Shown in pieces: positions 54,148 to 63,796 of a stretch of DNA of 64,000 nucleotides. A program made the position numbers and the translations under genes. This stretch comes from Acidobacteriota bacterium. GTDB taxonomy: Bacteria; Acidobacteriota; Terriglobia; Acidiferrales; UBA7541. Numbering within the stretch: the stretch's first letter is position 1; each line of letters starts with the position of its first letter. A model generated the notes under the pieces. The model saw only the letters and a list, made by a program, of their open reading frames with translations, had not been told where the DNA came from and made no database searches. The stretch is from NCBI GenBank assembly GCA_003223215.1, contig QHYH01000080.1, positions 62,001-126,000 of the forward strand, written 5' to 3'.

Positions 54148-55016
54148 ACCGGGCGCGTCTCGAAGGCCTTGGTCGCAAGGTCCGCAGCAGAATTGGCGGT
54201 GAGTGTCACCAGGGTCACAAACAAAGTCATATTCACGAGCACTGGCAAATCGCGGCTTAGAGCAGCCTGCCAAGCTAGCTGGCCGATCCCTGGAGAGTCG
54301 CAGATCACTTCTATGGGAATTGCCGCCCCCAGCGCGATGCTTACGGTAACACCGCTAAGAGCGAGGATTTGGGGGGCAGCAACGGGGAAAATGTGCCAAA
54401 GAAGAATCCGAAGCGTGGAGAGACCCTTAGCGCTTGCCGTCAGGACATGAGGCAGCGCGTACGTCTGCACGAGAATGTTTCGAGCGTAACGAAAAACACG
54501 CGGAAAGACGACCACACAAATGGCCAGGGCCACCGGTCCGCGGAAATAGAGAAAGAGAATGGCTACGACCGCCGTAGGGAGACACAAGAATACGCCACTG
54601 GTCGAGGACGCGAAGAAGTCAAAACTCCATCCGCGAAGCCTAACAACAGGCAAGGCGAGCAGAAGGCCGAGCATCCACCCTCCCGCGAGGCCCAGCGCAA
54701 CGGTCCGTAGAGTGACTGGCAAGCGCTCGGCGAAAAGTTGAGTTACGGGGCGACCAAAAGAATGCGAAACGCCCAGATGTCCTCGAGCGGCGCCAGCGAG
54801 GTAGCTTGCGTAAAACTGCAACACATTGCGTTCTTCAGAATGCGAGCGCCGCAGCGCCTGAATACTGTCTTCGTGCAGGCGGGTGTCAAGCTCGCGCTCA
54901 TCTACTCCAAATCCCGGCGCGAACCGGACCAAGGTTGCCCCAAGGATTCCCCCGAGAAGAGCCGTGAGCAAGAGCGTGCCGATACGTCGGAAGAGAACTC
55001 CGGTCCAGGTCCACAT
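54144..55016 (-). CDS. ABC transporter permease (DppB/OppB type)
   Basis: 290 residues; starts at 55016 or five codons earlier. Membrane spans from LLLTALLGGILGATLVRFAP; YASYLAGAARGHLGVSHSFG and RPVTQLFAERLPVTLRTVAL are DppB-family features, and the EAA loop is VLTASAKGLSTLRIL. First gene of the transporter operon, only ~26 bases downstream of the HD-GYP gene, so it may be co-transcribed with it. Confidence 0.85.
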   Translation of the reverse strand: MWTWTGVLFRRIGTLLLTALLGGILGATLVRFAPGFGVDERELDTRLHEDSIQALRRSHSEERNVLQFYASYLAGAARGHLGVSHSFGRPVTQLFAERLPVTLRTVALGLAGGWMLGLLLALPVVRLRGWSFDFFASSTSGVFLCLPTAVVAILFLYFRGPVALAICVVVFPRVFRYARNILVQTYALPHVLTASAKGLSTLRILLWHIFPVAAPQILALSGVTVSIALGAAIPIEVICDSPGIGQLAWQAALSRDLPVLVNMTLFVTLVTLTANSAADLATKAFETRPV

Positions 55017-55042
55017 TGTGCAGCAATCCAAACGCCGTGGAG

Positions 55043-57490
55043 TTAGTGTATCGTACTGGCTGGACTTACCTCGGTGGCCACGGCTTGGCTTGTATACAAC
55101 TGGTTATGGTGCCGTCGCTTTTGCCCGAACATCCGCCGGTCGGCCGTCGAGAGAAGCTGCTCGGCATCGGAACCTTCTTCCGGGTAAAAGGCGTGCCCCA
55201 CACTCACGGAGAGCACGTCGGTACCGGAAATCTCCCGGCCCGCCTCGGCGGCTAACCGTTGCAAGTGGCGTATTTTGTCCTCAAGCGCTTCGGGCTTTAA
55301 ACCAGAGAGAATTAGAACGAATTCATCCCCACCCATCCTGGCCACGTAGTCGTATTCGCGGCAGGCTTGCTTGAGTTTTTCGGCAAAAGAGGCCAGCAGT
55401 CGATTCCCTTGCAAGTGGCCGAACCGATCATTGATTTGTTTGAAGCCATCCAGGTCACAAACCAGTACCGCGACAGACATCTGATGACGGCGGCAGCGCG
55501 CAAGTTCGCTATCGAGATGAATAAACAGAGACCGCGCGTTTGGTAGACTGGTTAAATAGTCCGTGGTCGCCGTGCGCTCGACCTGTCTGTACTTTAAAGC
55601 ATTTTCAAACGAGAGTGCGATTTTCGAACTGATCGCGAGCAGGATGCGGAGGTGATCTCGAGTAAAGGCATCTGCTTCGGTCCGATAGAGCGCCAGAACG
55701 CCAACGACGCCATCCACGCCTTCTAGGGGAACTGCCAAGACAGACCGCAAGGAATGGCCGTTCGTAGGATCATTCAAGCGTTCTGACTCAGTTGCCAGAT
55801 TCCCGTTCACGATCGGCTTTCGGTTTGCCGCCACCCATCCAGATACGCCCTCCCCAATAGGAATCCGCAGCGAAGAAAGTAGGCGGAAATTGTCGCCGCT
55901 GACATGTTCGGGAACGAGCTGAATGTTTCGGACAGAGTAGATTGCGATCGAGTCGTAGGGAACCAAGTGCTTCAAGCGAGCTGCAAGCATCGAAAGTGTT
56001 TCGTCTAAGCTAAGGGAGTTACCAAGTTCCCGTGTGATCTCGAACAGTGTTTGCACTTCATGGCGTGCTGCCGCAATAGAAGCGAGGAAATCGATCGAAC
56101 TGCTACCTGGATTGATCGGCACAATATCACTTTTTTCAAATCCCGCGCCTGGAGGTGCTGCGCTTTCGACTTTAATGTTTTTGGTCAGGCGGGCCTGTTC
56201 GCTCCCTTTGATGTTTGCCAGAAGCTCGAATTCCCGGTAGCGGCTCTGGAGCACCTCCACTACTTTCGGGTCAAAGCTCTTTCCAGCTTCCCCAATGACC
56301 TGCTCCATGGCTTTTTCCAGTGAGAGCGCAGGACGATACTGGCGATCTGAGGCAAGTCCATCCAGGCAGTCAACTACTGCGAGGATTCGCGCTCCTGTCG
56401 GAATTTCGTCCCCGCGCAGGCCGCAAGGATAACCATTTCCATCCCACCGCTCATGGTGGGCACGCACAATCGGAACTACCGGATATGGGAATTGGACGCG
56501 CTCGAGAATTTCCGCACCGACGAGGGGATGGACTTTCATGCGCTCGAATTCTTCGGGAGTAAGCCGCCCGGGCTTGGAGATGATGTGCTCAGGGACGGCC
56601 AGCTTGCCGATGTCGTGAAGAACCGCAGCCGCACGAAGCGCTTCGAGCTCGGACGGCGACAGGCCCATTTCCTTTCCAATGGACATGGCATAGACCTGCA
56701 CGCGCCGCAGGTGCTCATGCGTGCCGTGATCCTTGGCCTCGATTGCGAGCGCCAGTGCTTCAATCGTCCGCAGATGGAGAGCAGCCATGCCCTCGGCGTG
56801 ATTGCGTTCGGCCTCCAACCGGGCCAAATAAAGGCGGTAAGAACGGAAGATCAGATACACAACCGGAAGAATCAGCAGAGAAGGCTGCCAGCTAGCTTTT
56901 TTGTCAATTAGTTCTACGATTCCGGCAATCGCAGCTCCCAGCAAATAGTAGGGAAACGACCAAAAGTAACACTCGGACCAAACCTTCCGCAGGGGCTTTT
57001 GCTCGGTAAGCGAGATCACGCACGCCACCGGAACGGTGTTCAGAACGAAGAATGTTGCTCCCGAGGCGACCAGAATTAGCAGCTGGTTGTCCGCAACGAA
57101 CTGGCTCACTCTCGAATGGAATAGGTAATATGTGCCCGCCGTAGCACTCGCCATGCTCGCAACGTTGAAAGCAACCTGGACCGGCTTGGGCCAGGTCTTA
57201 GGTTTCCAGTAACACTGAACTGCCGTTCCCAAAACGCCCATCAAAAGGGTTTGAGCAAGAGTTAGCTCACGGACGCCGACCAGAATGAACACAAAGATGA
57301 CTGACATGGTTCCATGCACCCCAGGGAGACTCACTTTCATCCCGGAGGCGAGAAGAGCAAGCGCCAGATAGCAGACGTAGCGTGAGGGCTCGGTCCATTG
57401 ACCATGAAAGAGCCCCAGAGACAAGGACAAAAGCCCCGCGAGAAGAGTGATCGCTATATAGACCCGGGCTTTCATGGAGGTCGGAAGCAT
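55043..57490 (-). CDS. Membrane HD-GYP, GAF and GGDEF signalling protein
   Basis: 815 residues from the ATG at 57490. About six N-terminal membrane helices (to ~225), then an HD-GYP phosphodiesterase domain with VLHDIGKLAVPEH (HD at 292-293) and HHERWDGNGYPCGLRGDEIP (345-364), a GAF domain (~480-630; VPYDSIAIYSVRNIQLVPEH) and a C-terminal GGDEF domain with intact GGDEF (720-724) and DLDGFKQINDRFGHLQGN. One protein thus has sites for making and breaking c-di-GMP; the GYP triad is represented by NGYP. Divergent from the sigma-54 activator. Confidence 0.9.
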   Translation of the reverse strand: MLPTSMKARVYIAITLLAGLLSLSLGLFHGQWTEPSRYVCYLALALLASGMKVSLPGVHGTMSVIFVFILVGVRELTLAQTLLMGVLGTAVQCYWKPKTWPKPVQVAFNVASMASATAGTYYLFHSRVSQFVADNQLLILVASGATFFVLNTVPVACVISLTEQKPLRKVWSECYFWSFPYYLLGAAIAGIVELIDKKASWQPSLLILPVVYLIFRSYRLYLARLEAERNHAEGMAALHLRTIEALALAIEAKDHGTHEHLRRVQVYAMSIGKEMGLSPSELEALRAAAVLHDIGKLAVPEHIISKPGRLTPEEFERMKVHPLVGAEILERVQFPYPVVPIVRAHHERWDGNGYPCGLRGDEIPTGARILAVVDCLDGLASDRQYRPALSLEKAMEQVIGEAGKSFDPKVVEVLQSRYREFELLANIKGSEQARLTKNIKVESAAPPGAGFEKSDIVPINPGSSSIDFLASIAAARHEVQTLFEITRELGNSLSLDETLSMLAARLKHLVPYDSIAIYSVRNIQLVPEHVSGDNFRLLSSLRIPIGEGVSGWVAANRKPIVNGNLATESERLNDPTNGHSLRSVLAVPLEGVDGVVGVLALYRTEADAFTRDHLRILLAISSKIALSFENALKYRQVERTATTDYLTSLPNARSLFIHLDSELARCRRHQMSVAVLVCDLDGFKQINDRFGHLQGNRLLASFAEKLKQACREYDYVARMGGDEFVLILSGLKPEALEDKIRHLQRLAAEAGREISGTDVLSVSVGHAFYPEEGSDAEQLLSTADRRMFGQKRRHHNQLYTSQAVATEVSPASTIH

Positions 57491-57875
57491 TAATCGTGTA
57501 CCGATCCTTGGAACTTGCAACCTGACTGCCACGAACACGTCGCACGCGAGTCCCCCCTAACCTGCTGTGAAATCATAACTTCGAGCTGTGTCCCCCATTG
57601 GCGAGTTGTGTCGCTTGACCGGATCGGTGACAACTTGTCGCTCAACGCGCGGGCGCAGTTCCCAAGTATCTCGGCCCTTTCCGTTGGCACTCTCTCTCTG
57701 ACACTTAGCTCCGTAGGTCATTCATAACAAGAGGCTTAACTCACGCATCGAAGAGTACTTTCGGGCCATATTTTCAGTTCGGAAGTACTATGGGCAATTT
57801 GTCCGTCGGCGAATCATCATTTGAAAAGGTTTGATAATCGCAGGTCCTGTCGCCGGATTATTGGGAGCAACAAAT
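57491..57875. other. Divergent promoter region between the HD-GYP and sigma-54 activator genes
   Basis: About 385 bases with no supportable gene; upstream regulatory sequence for both divergent transcripts. No unambiguous -24/-12 (TGGCAC-N5-TTGC) promoter was found by eye. Confidence 0.4.
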
Positions 57876-58838
57876 ATGAGTTGTAGCCCTGGATCGATTC
57901 TCGGGTTGCCCGCCGTCATCCCTAGCGCAGCCATGCGACGGGTGATGGAGATGGTCAAGCGTGTGGCCCAAACGGATGCCTCCGTCCTCGTCACGGGCGA
58001 AAGCGGGGTCGGCAAAGAACTTGTCGCTCGGGCCTTGCACGAACAATCCCTTCGATGTAATTCGCCCTGGGTGGACCTCAATTGCGGGGCACTTCCAGAA
58101 CATCTCGTTGAAAGTGAGTTATTCGGTTTTGAGAAGGGCGCCTTCAGCGGTGCCACCCAGACCAAGCAGGGTCTCCTCGAACTAGCCCACCCGGGCACGC
58201 TTTTCCTAGATGAGATTGGCGACCTTGACTCCCGTTTGCAAGTGAAGCTGCTGCGAGTGTTGGATGGCGCTCCATATTACCGCCTCGGTGGGTTAAAAAA
58301 GATCTCCCCGAACGTTCGCATCGTGGCCGCCACAAATCGGGACCTGGAGAAGGGCATTGCAGGCGGCAAGTTTCGAAGCGACCTCTTCCATCGGTTGAGC
58401 CAGGTTCACATTGCAGTACCACCTCTGCGCGAGCGGCCGGAAGACATTCCTGTGCTAGCCGAGTTCTTCCTGCGCGAGCAGAACCAGAATAATGTCGGTA
58501 TCGCGCCGGCGGCACTAGAGGAGCTTCGTAACTTGCCGTGGCCAGGCAACGTACGGGAACTCCGCAATGTCGTGATTCGCGCTTCAATCATGAGATCTGG
58601 GAATGAAATTCAGGTCGAGGACTTACCGCTGGGAAAGCAGAAGACTTCGCCGCAATCGGCCCCCGTCGCGGCAAGCCTCGAAGAGATGGAACGTCAGATG
58701 ATCTTCCGCGCGTTAGACCAGACTTCCGGTCACCACGAACGAGCCGCAAAGGTGCTCGGAATTTCTCGGAGAACATTGACCCGTAAGCTGAAAAAGTATG
58801 AGGCCGCGAATGCACTTGAAGCAGTCGCTGCTGGCTGA
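57876..58838 (+). CDS. Sigma-54-dependent transcriptional activator without a receiver domain
   Basis: 320 residues from the ATG at 57876 (GGAGC upstream); a TTG 15 codons earlier is possible. An AAA+ domain has Walker A GESGVGKE (41-48), ESELFGFEKGAFSGA with the sigma-54-contact loop as GAFSGA (88-93) rather than the usual GAFTGA, Walker B GTLFLDEIG and PWPGNVRELRN. A Fis-type HTH follows (ERAAKVLGISRRTLTRKLKK). It has only a short N-terminus, so control may come from another protein or expression level. Confidence 0.9.
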   Translation: MSCSPGSILGLPAVIPSAAMRRVMEMVKRVAQTDASVLVTGESGVGKELVARALHEQSLRCNSPWVDLNCGALPEHLVESELFGFEKGAFSGATQTKQGLLELAHPGTLFLDEIGDLDSRLQVKLLRVLDGAPYYRLGGLKKISPNVRIVAATNRDLEKGIAGGKFRSDLFHRLSQVHIAVPPLRERPEDIPVLAEFFLREQNQNNVGIAPAALEELRNLPWPGNVRELRNVVIRASIMRSGNEIQVEDLPLGKQKTSPQSAPVAASLEEMERQMIFRALDQTSGHHERAAKVLGISRRTLTRKLKKYEAANALEAVAAG

Positions 58839-59118
58839 ATGCTCTCCGGCACATCCGGACGAACGTCGACGGAATCCACGGCGGGCAGCCCACGGCGTAA
58901 TGACCCTCAATATCCTCAAGTCAGATTTGCGTTCTGCCCCTATTCATGCTTTTCTCCTTGACCTGAGCGCCTCGGGGTTTCGCGCGTCCCACACCGCCCA
59001 GGAGCTCTGTTCCGGTCAAGAGGTTGCTTTCTGCCATGGCACGGGGGAAGGCATGGCCAGGGTCGTGTGGACTCGGATCGTTGGCCAACGCGTAGAAAGC
59101 GGCTTCTTGATTTGCTGA
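58810..59118 (+). CDS. Small PilZ-domain protein
   Basis: 102 residues; the start overlaps the activator's end by 29 bases, in another frame. RRNPRRAAHG gives the RxxxR motif and LDLSASGFRASHT the DxSxxG motif, so c-di-GMP binding is plausible. A basic N-terminus precedes. Coupled to the sigma-54 activator. Confidence 0.75.
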   Translation: MHLKQSLLAECSPAHPDERRRNPRRAAHGVMTLNILKSDLRSAPIHAFLLDLSASGFRASHTAQELCSGQEVAFCHGTGEGMARVVWTRIVGQRVESGFLIC

Positions 59119-59666
59119 CCTCAAGGGGTTCTCCACGCCGATTCTCTCCCGCCCTCCCTTCCGACGTCGCCCTAGCCTTCTCCTACGGATCCCTACGACC
59201 AAAGTAACTGCAACGTTTATTTGATTTTGGGTTCCGGTGCCGTTTGGGGTTCTGCAGCAGTTTGGGGAACCAGCACCCAACAATCGGTGGGAGAGTACCA
59301 ACGTAGCGATTTCGGGTGAAAACTAAAATGCAATCTACACACAGACCCGCACCGGGGGTCCGAGACACCTGGTCTCCGAGTCCCTCACCGAGTGACAAAT
59401 TGTCTTCTCCACTCCGCGGATCGGACAGCCCTAACTGTCTCAATCACAAGGAATTGCCGTTCGACAGGGTTGGCATCGCACATGCACTTCCCAAACACCG
59501 AGCGGACAGCAGGAAGGCAACTAAACCTATGAATGGGTTGGACGATAAAGCAAAACTGACGGCCCCAACCTTGGGGCGTATGGCTGCTTACGTATTAGGT
59601 TACGATGCAAACGGTAATTCCGAAATCTACGTTTCGATCAAGTTCGCACAATCTGGGAGTTCATCC
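59119..59666. other. Upstream region of the decayed subtilase; no separate gene
   Basis: About 550 bases. A plus-strand frame stays open from 59316 into the subtilase but its sequence is low-complexity and without homology, so the start at 59667 is favoured. No RNA gene or terminator was recognised. Confidence 0.4.
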
Positions 59667-61059
59667 ATGAGACGGTTCGAGCGAGAAGAGGACCTCATCC
59701 ATCCTCAAGTGTTCAACGCCGCTACGTGGGGCGCTCGGATGTTGCTGGCGATTGCAATTTGCCTGCTTGCGGTCGGCGTCTCCCTTGCTGACGGAAAAAA
59801 ACACAAGTTGTCCAACGACCTTGAAGCTTTCAAAGACGGCTCCAATGGCCCAACCGTTGACGTCATCATTCAATTCAACCAGGTGCCCACTGATGTGCAT
59901 CATCAGAAGGTACAGAACAAGGGCGGAGTGCTGAAGACGAAACTGGACGCCATCATGGGAGCTCATTATTCCGTACCGGTTGCGTCCCTCTCCTCTCTGG
60001 CGGGTGATCCCGATGTTGCTTACATCTCCCCCAATCGTCCGCTCAGCGGTACTTCGACTCTCGACTACGGCGCAGAAACAGGTCAATGCACCCGTCGCGT
60101 GGCAGCGGTGGGGTTTGGATGGCACGGGCATCGGAGTAGCGGTCATTGATAGCGGCGTCACCGCCGTTGGTGATCTCTATTGGTGGATTCCGTCGAATCA
60201 AACTTATGGCTCGCGCGTTGTCTATAGCCAGAACTTTGTTCCTGGCACAACGGATAGCTCCGACCAATATGGCCACGGAACACATGTGGCTGGGATCATT
60301 GCCGGTGCGGGCTGGTTTTCCACCGGTTCCAACTTCACTCACACATTCAAAGGGATTGCCCCGAATGCAAACATCATCAACCTGCGCGTTTTGGACCAAA
60401 ACGGTGCTGGTACCGACAGCAGTGTGATTGCGGCGATCCAAACTGCCATCAACTTGAAATCTACTTACAACATCCGTGTAATCAGCCTTTCGCTCGGGCG
60501 CCAAGTCTACGAAAGCTATCAGCTGGATCCACTCTGCCAGGCAGTTGAGGCAGCTTGGAATGCAGGCATAGTAGTGTTGGCCGCGGCTGGGAACCAGGGG
60601 CGCAACAACACCGCGGGAACAGAAGGCTACGGCACCATCGCCGCTCCAGGGAATGATCCGTAGGTCATCACCGTGGGCGCCATGAAGACGGCAGACACTC
60701 CGACCCGCATCGACGACACTATTGCAAGTTACAGTTCGAAAGGACCGACGGCGTACGACTATGTGGTGAAACCCGACATCGTTGCGCCCGGCAATCAAAT
60801 CATCTCCGCCCTGGCGCCGAATGCACCCCTACTGAGTACTCCCACCGATGTTTATCTGAGCGAGTACTCCACCTCGACTACTACCAACACGACCTCGGGC
60901 GGCAATACCAAAAATAACAAGATCTCGCCGTCTTATATGCGGCTGAGCGGCACAAGTATGGCCACACCCGTGGTAAGCGGCGCTGCTGCCCTGCTCATCC
61001 AGCAAAATCCGAACCTTACGCCGGATCAAGTCAAGGCCCGTTTGATGACACTTGTCTAA
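59667..61059 (+). pseudogene. Secreted S8 subtilisin-like serine protease, doubly broken
   Basis: Start ATG at 59667 (GGGAG upstream), signal peptide ARMLLAIAICLLAVGVSLAD, an I9-type propeptide (TVDVIIQFNQVPTDVHHQKV), then the catalytic domain. A frameshift near 60080 separates TSTLDYGAETG from QVNAPVAWQRWGLDGTGIGV; a TAG at 60661-60663 interrupts GNDP-VITVGAMK. Catalytic residues can still be seen: Asp in VAVIDSGV, His in GHGTHVAG, Ser in LSGTSMATPVVSG. The end is abrupt after VKARLMTLV, where a tail-to-tail junction with a YncE-like gene lies. Confidence 0.8.
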
Positions 61060-61800
61060 ATCGAAGACAGTCATCAGTTCGTTTCCCTCACAGGATAGGA
61101 AAGCTCGATGATGCTGGGGATCGAGAGCCATCCCGTGATTTCCCTTGCAGCGCCCAACCGGAAAGCGCCCCACAACTTCATCGGCTACCGGATCGATGAC
61201 TGCAAAAATGTTCTGATCCTGCAAATTCACGTACACCTTACGCGCTACGGGATCGTACTGCGGCATCCCGGTCTCGCTGTCAAAATGCAAGGTCTTAACG
61301 ATTTCGTCTTTGACTACGTCCACAACGGCCTCAGTTTTCCCGCGCTCGTCCGAGACGTATAGCTTGTGGAACGGCGCTGCGTACGCGCTGCCATCCGGTT
61401 TGGCTTCCGTTTTCAGTTTCTTGACCACCTTCATCTGTTTCAGGTCCACGACGCCAATCGTGTTGTCGTATGCGTTGGAAGAGTAGAATTTCCTGAGTCC
61501 CGGCACATACTCCACACCCTCCGCACCAGGAGTATCCGTGACCGTTGCGACGACCTTGTTAGTCTTAACATCAATCACATAAGTTTGTTTCGCGGCAAGA
61601 TGAGCAGATAGCAAGTAGTGATCGTCAGGATCCACAGTCAGGTAGTCGAATCGTTTTCCTCCCGGGCCTGGCAGATCGAACTCTGCTATTTTCTTAAGCG
61701 TAGGGCCGCTCGATTGAGGAGCGCCCTTAGGCGCAAACATCAGAACGAATGTTAGAAGCAGGAGCAGCGCACTGCTTTGGGCTAAGCGTTTTTTAATCAT
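61056..61800 (-). pseudogene. YncE-like secreted beta-propeller, C-terminally truncated
   Basis: Signal peptide (LAQSSALLLLLTFVLMFAPK) followed by YVTN-type repeats: DYLTVDPDDHYLLSAHLAAK, TYVIDVKTNKVVATVTDTPG, IGVVDLKQMKVVKKL, KTEAVVDVVKDEIVKTL. Family homology ends at ELMTVFDLD near 61058; the frame stays open to 60829 but that part is the antisense of the subtilase. About 90-100 C-terminal residues typical of the family are missing. Confidence 0.7.
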
Positions 61801-61809
61801 TTCCGCTTC

Positions 61810-62322
61810 CTACTTGAGAGCGATGTCGCTCAGCGCTGCCTTGATTCCAGCCGCGACCGAGGCGGTATTGCCGGCAGCCCAGAAGTGCATGAAAAAGAGT
61901 CGAGGCTGCTCCGTAAGCATATGACTATGCAGAGCCGTAATGGAAATGTGATGCTCCTCCAGCGCTGAGATAACGGGATTCACTTCCTCGGCCGTGAGCA
62001 CAAAATCGCCTGTCGTAGCAACTTTGCCCGCGCCCGTTTCTTGGAAATTGATAGACTCCGCAACGCCCTGGGGCGATGCGAGTGTCATGCCGTTTTCTGT
62101 TATTTCTTGGGAACGCGCCAAGCCAAAAGAAAGAACTCCACCTCTGAGTGTGCCTTGCCGCCCGATCGTGTCATTCGCAATTTTGACCCATTGGGGTGGA
62201 GTAGTTGGCTCAGGTGCCGGCGGCGCGGGCTTTTCAAGAGGAGTCTTTGAAGTAGCAAGAGCGGCGCGCAAGGAGCCAGCGATCTGAGCGGCGGCACCGT
62301 GGCACAGGTAATGCATGTACAT
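61810..62322 (-). CDS. DUF1259 protein, 5'-truncated
   Basis: The open frame begins with YMHYLCHGAAAQIAGSLRAA, which is the end of the first DUF1259 repeat, and continues with a full second repeat (SQEITENGMTLASPQGVAES, EEHHISITALHSHMLTEQPR, LFFMHFWAAGNTASVAAGIK). Normal proteins carry two repeats and a signal peptide, absent here, so the 5' half is lost. Function unknown. It lies nine bases from the start of the truncated YncE-like gene. Confidence 0.65.
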   Translation of the reverse strand: MYMHYLCHGAAAQIAGSLRAALATSKTPLEKPAPPAPEPTTPPQWVKIANDTIGRQGTLRGGVLSFGLARSQEITENGMTLASPQGVAESINFQETGAGKVATTGDFVLTAEEVNPVISALEEHHISITALHSHMLTEQPRLFFMHFWAAGNTASVAAGIKAALSDIALK

Positions 62323-62671
62323 TACGTGTGGCCCGCCGCGATTGCTACGTACTTTGTGATCCCCGATTTGTTTCGGGACTCTGCCATGGCTTCAATGCAG
62401 TGTGCGGTTCCATTCTACGACGTTCCGGCCTTCGGATCGCTGTAGTTGCGGCTTCGCGTCGTATCTTGGCAGTTCTATTACTCACTGACCTAGCGGTCGG
62501 TGGGCCTTACAATCTGTTGACAAATTTCAGATGCCACGGTGACAACCTTCTCGTACAATTCTGGCTATCTCAAACCGGACAAAGCTCGAAACCCGAGCAT
62601 CAGCCCGTGGATTCCCGCACGCGCTGGAGCCCGAATTTGACACCAAACGTTATTTGGCAGGAGGGGTATAC
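62323..62671. other. Intergenic / decayed stretch before the TIGR03118-type gene
   Basis: About 350 bases. The first part may include the lost 5' end of the DUF1259 gene; only ~13 residues (VRSNRGGPHV) extend its homology upstream without a start. Nothing else was recognised. Confidence 0.35.
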
Positions 62672-63796
62672 ATGAAGCGTGCCATTAAGTTCCTGAGGTC
62701 ATCTCTGATTCTTGGGCTCGCGGTGCTATTGCTTCCCGTTCTCGCATTTGCGCAACATTACAAACAAACGAACCTCGTTTCGGATTTGGCCTCGATTTCT
62801 ACGCCAAATCCTCCGGATCCCAGTCTGAAAAACCCCTGGGGACTGACTCGCTCCCCGGGCGGCAGCCCTTGGTGGGTTTCCAACAATAATTCCGGCACGT
62901 CCACTCTCTACAACGGCGCGGGCGCAGCAATTCCGATTAATGGTACTGGCAACGTCACCGTTCCGCCTCCTAATGGCTCGCCGGCGGGAACCCAGTCGAC
63001 TCCAACAGGTGTCGTTTTTAATGGCAGCCCGACGGATTTTCTCGTTGCCCCGGGCAAATCCGCCCACTTCATCTTTGTTACGGAAGATGGAACGATCTCC
63101 GGCTGGAATAGCGGGCAGAATGCCGTCCTCGTCGTCGACAACTCGGGTAACGGGTCCCCGAATGGCGCCGTCTACAAAGGCGCGACCTCGGGCGAAATCA
63201 ACGGCAACAAATTTCTTTACGTCACGAATTTTCGCAACGCGCGCGTCGAAGTCTACGACACAAATTTCAAGCGTGTCTTTCTCGGTGATGATGCTTTCGA
63301 AGCCGAGGGAGTCCCTGACGGCTTCGCTCCCTTCAACATTCAGAACATCGGCGGCACGCTCTTTGTAACATACGCCAAGCAAGACGCGGCCCGGCACGAT
63401 GACGTCGCCGGTGATGGGCTCGGTCTCGTTGAGATCTTCACGCCGGCTGGGAGACACATCGGCAATCTTCAGCATGGCTCGTGGTTCAATTCACCGTGGG
63501 GAGTTGTCTGGACCACACGTGATTTCGGCGAGTTCAGCAACGCCATTCTCGTTGGCAACTTTGGGAGTGGCAAGATTGCCGCTTTCAATGGTTTCACCTA
63601 CAAATTCATGGGCTTCGTAAAGAACCCAGACGACTCCATCATGATCATCGACGGCCTGTGGTCGCTCACCTTCGGCAACGACGGGACCGCTGGACCAGCC
63701 AACACGCTGTTCTTCAGCGCCGGCATTAACGGGGAACAGGATGGTCTGTTCGGCACGATCACCCCTGTCGACGGGCTGGACGGCGACGAGGAATAA
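62672..63796 (+). CDS. TIGR03118-type secreted beta-propeller protein
   Basis: 374 residues from the ATG at 62672 (GGAGGGG upstream; an ATG 18 bases earlier is less likely). Signal peptide FLRSSLILGLAVLLLPVLAF is followed by the family's motifs: NLVSDLASISTPNPPDPSLK, NPWGLTRSPGGSPWWVSNNN, SGTSTLYNG, LYVTNFRNARVEVYDTNFKR, PFNIQNIGGTLFVTYAKQD and FSAGINGEQDGLFGTI. The family is widespread in Acidobacteriota and Verrucomicrobia; function unknown. No PEP-CTERM tail is evident here. Confidence 0.85.
   Translation: MKRAIKFLRSSLILGLAVLLLPVLAFAQHYKQTNLVSDLASISTPNPPDPSLKNPWGLTRSPGGSPWWVSNNNSGTSTLYNGAGAAIPINGTGNVTVPPPNGSPAGTQSTPTGVVFNGSPTDFLVAPGKSAHFIFVTEDGTISGWNSGQNAVLVVDNSGNGSPNGAVYKGATSGEINGNKFLYVTNFRNARVEVYDTNFKRVFLGDDAFEAEGVPDGFAPFNIQNIGGTLFVTYAKQDAARHDDVAGDGLGLVEIFTPAGRHIGNLQHGSWFNSPWGVVWTTRDFGEFSNAILVGNFGSGKIAAFNGFTYKFMGFVKNPDDSIMIIDGLWSLTFGNDGTAGPANTLFFSAGINGEQDGLFGTITPVDGLDGDEE

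Noticed and set aside
57671-57720. A possible -24/-12 promoter (TTGGCACTCT) upstream of the sigma-54 activator
   Set aside because: The downstream TTGC element at proper spacing is missing.
59316-59666. An N-terminal extension of the subtilase frame
   Set aside because: No homology; a better start with GGGAG and a signal peptide lies at 59667.
62510-62560. A possible promoter with TTGACA and TACAAT before the TIGR03118-type gene
   Set aside because: The spacing of about 30 bases is too long for sigma-70 recognition.
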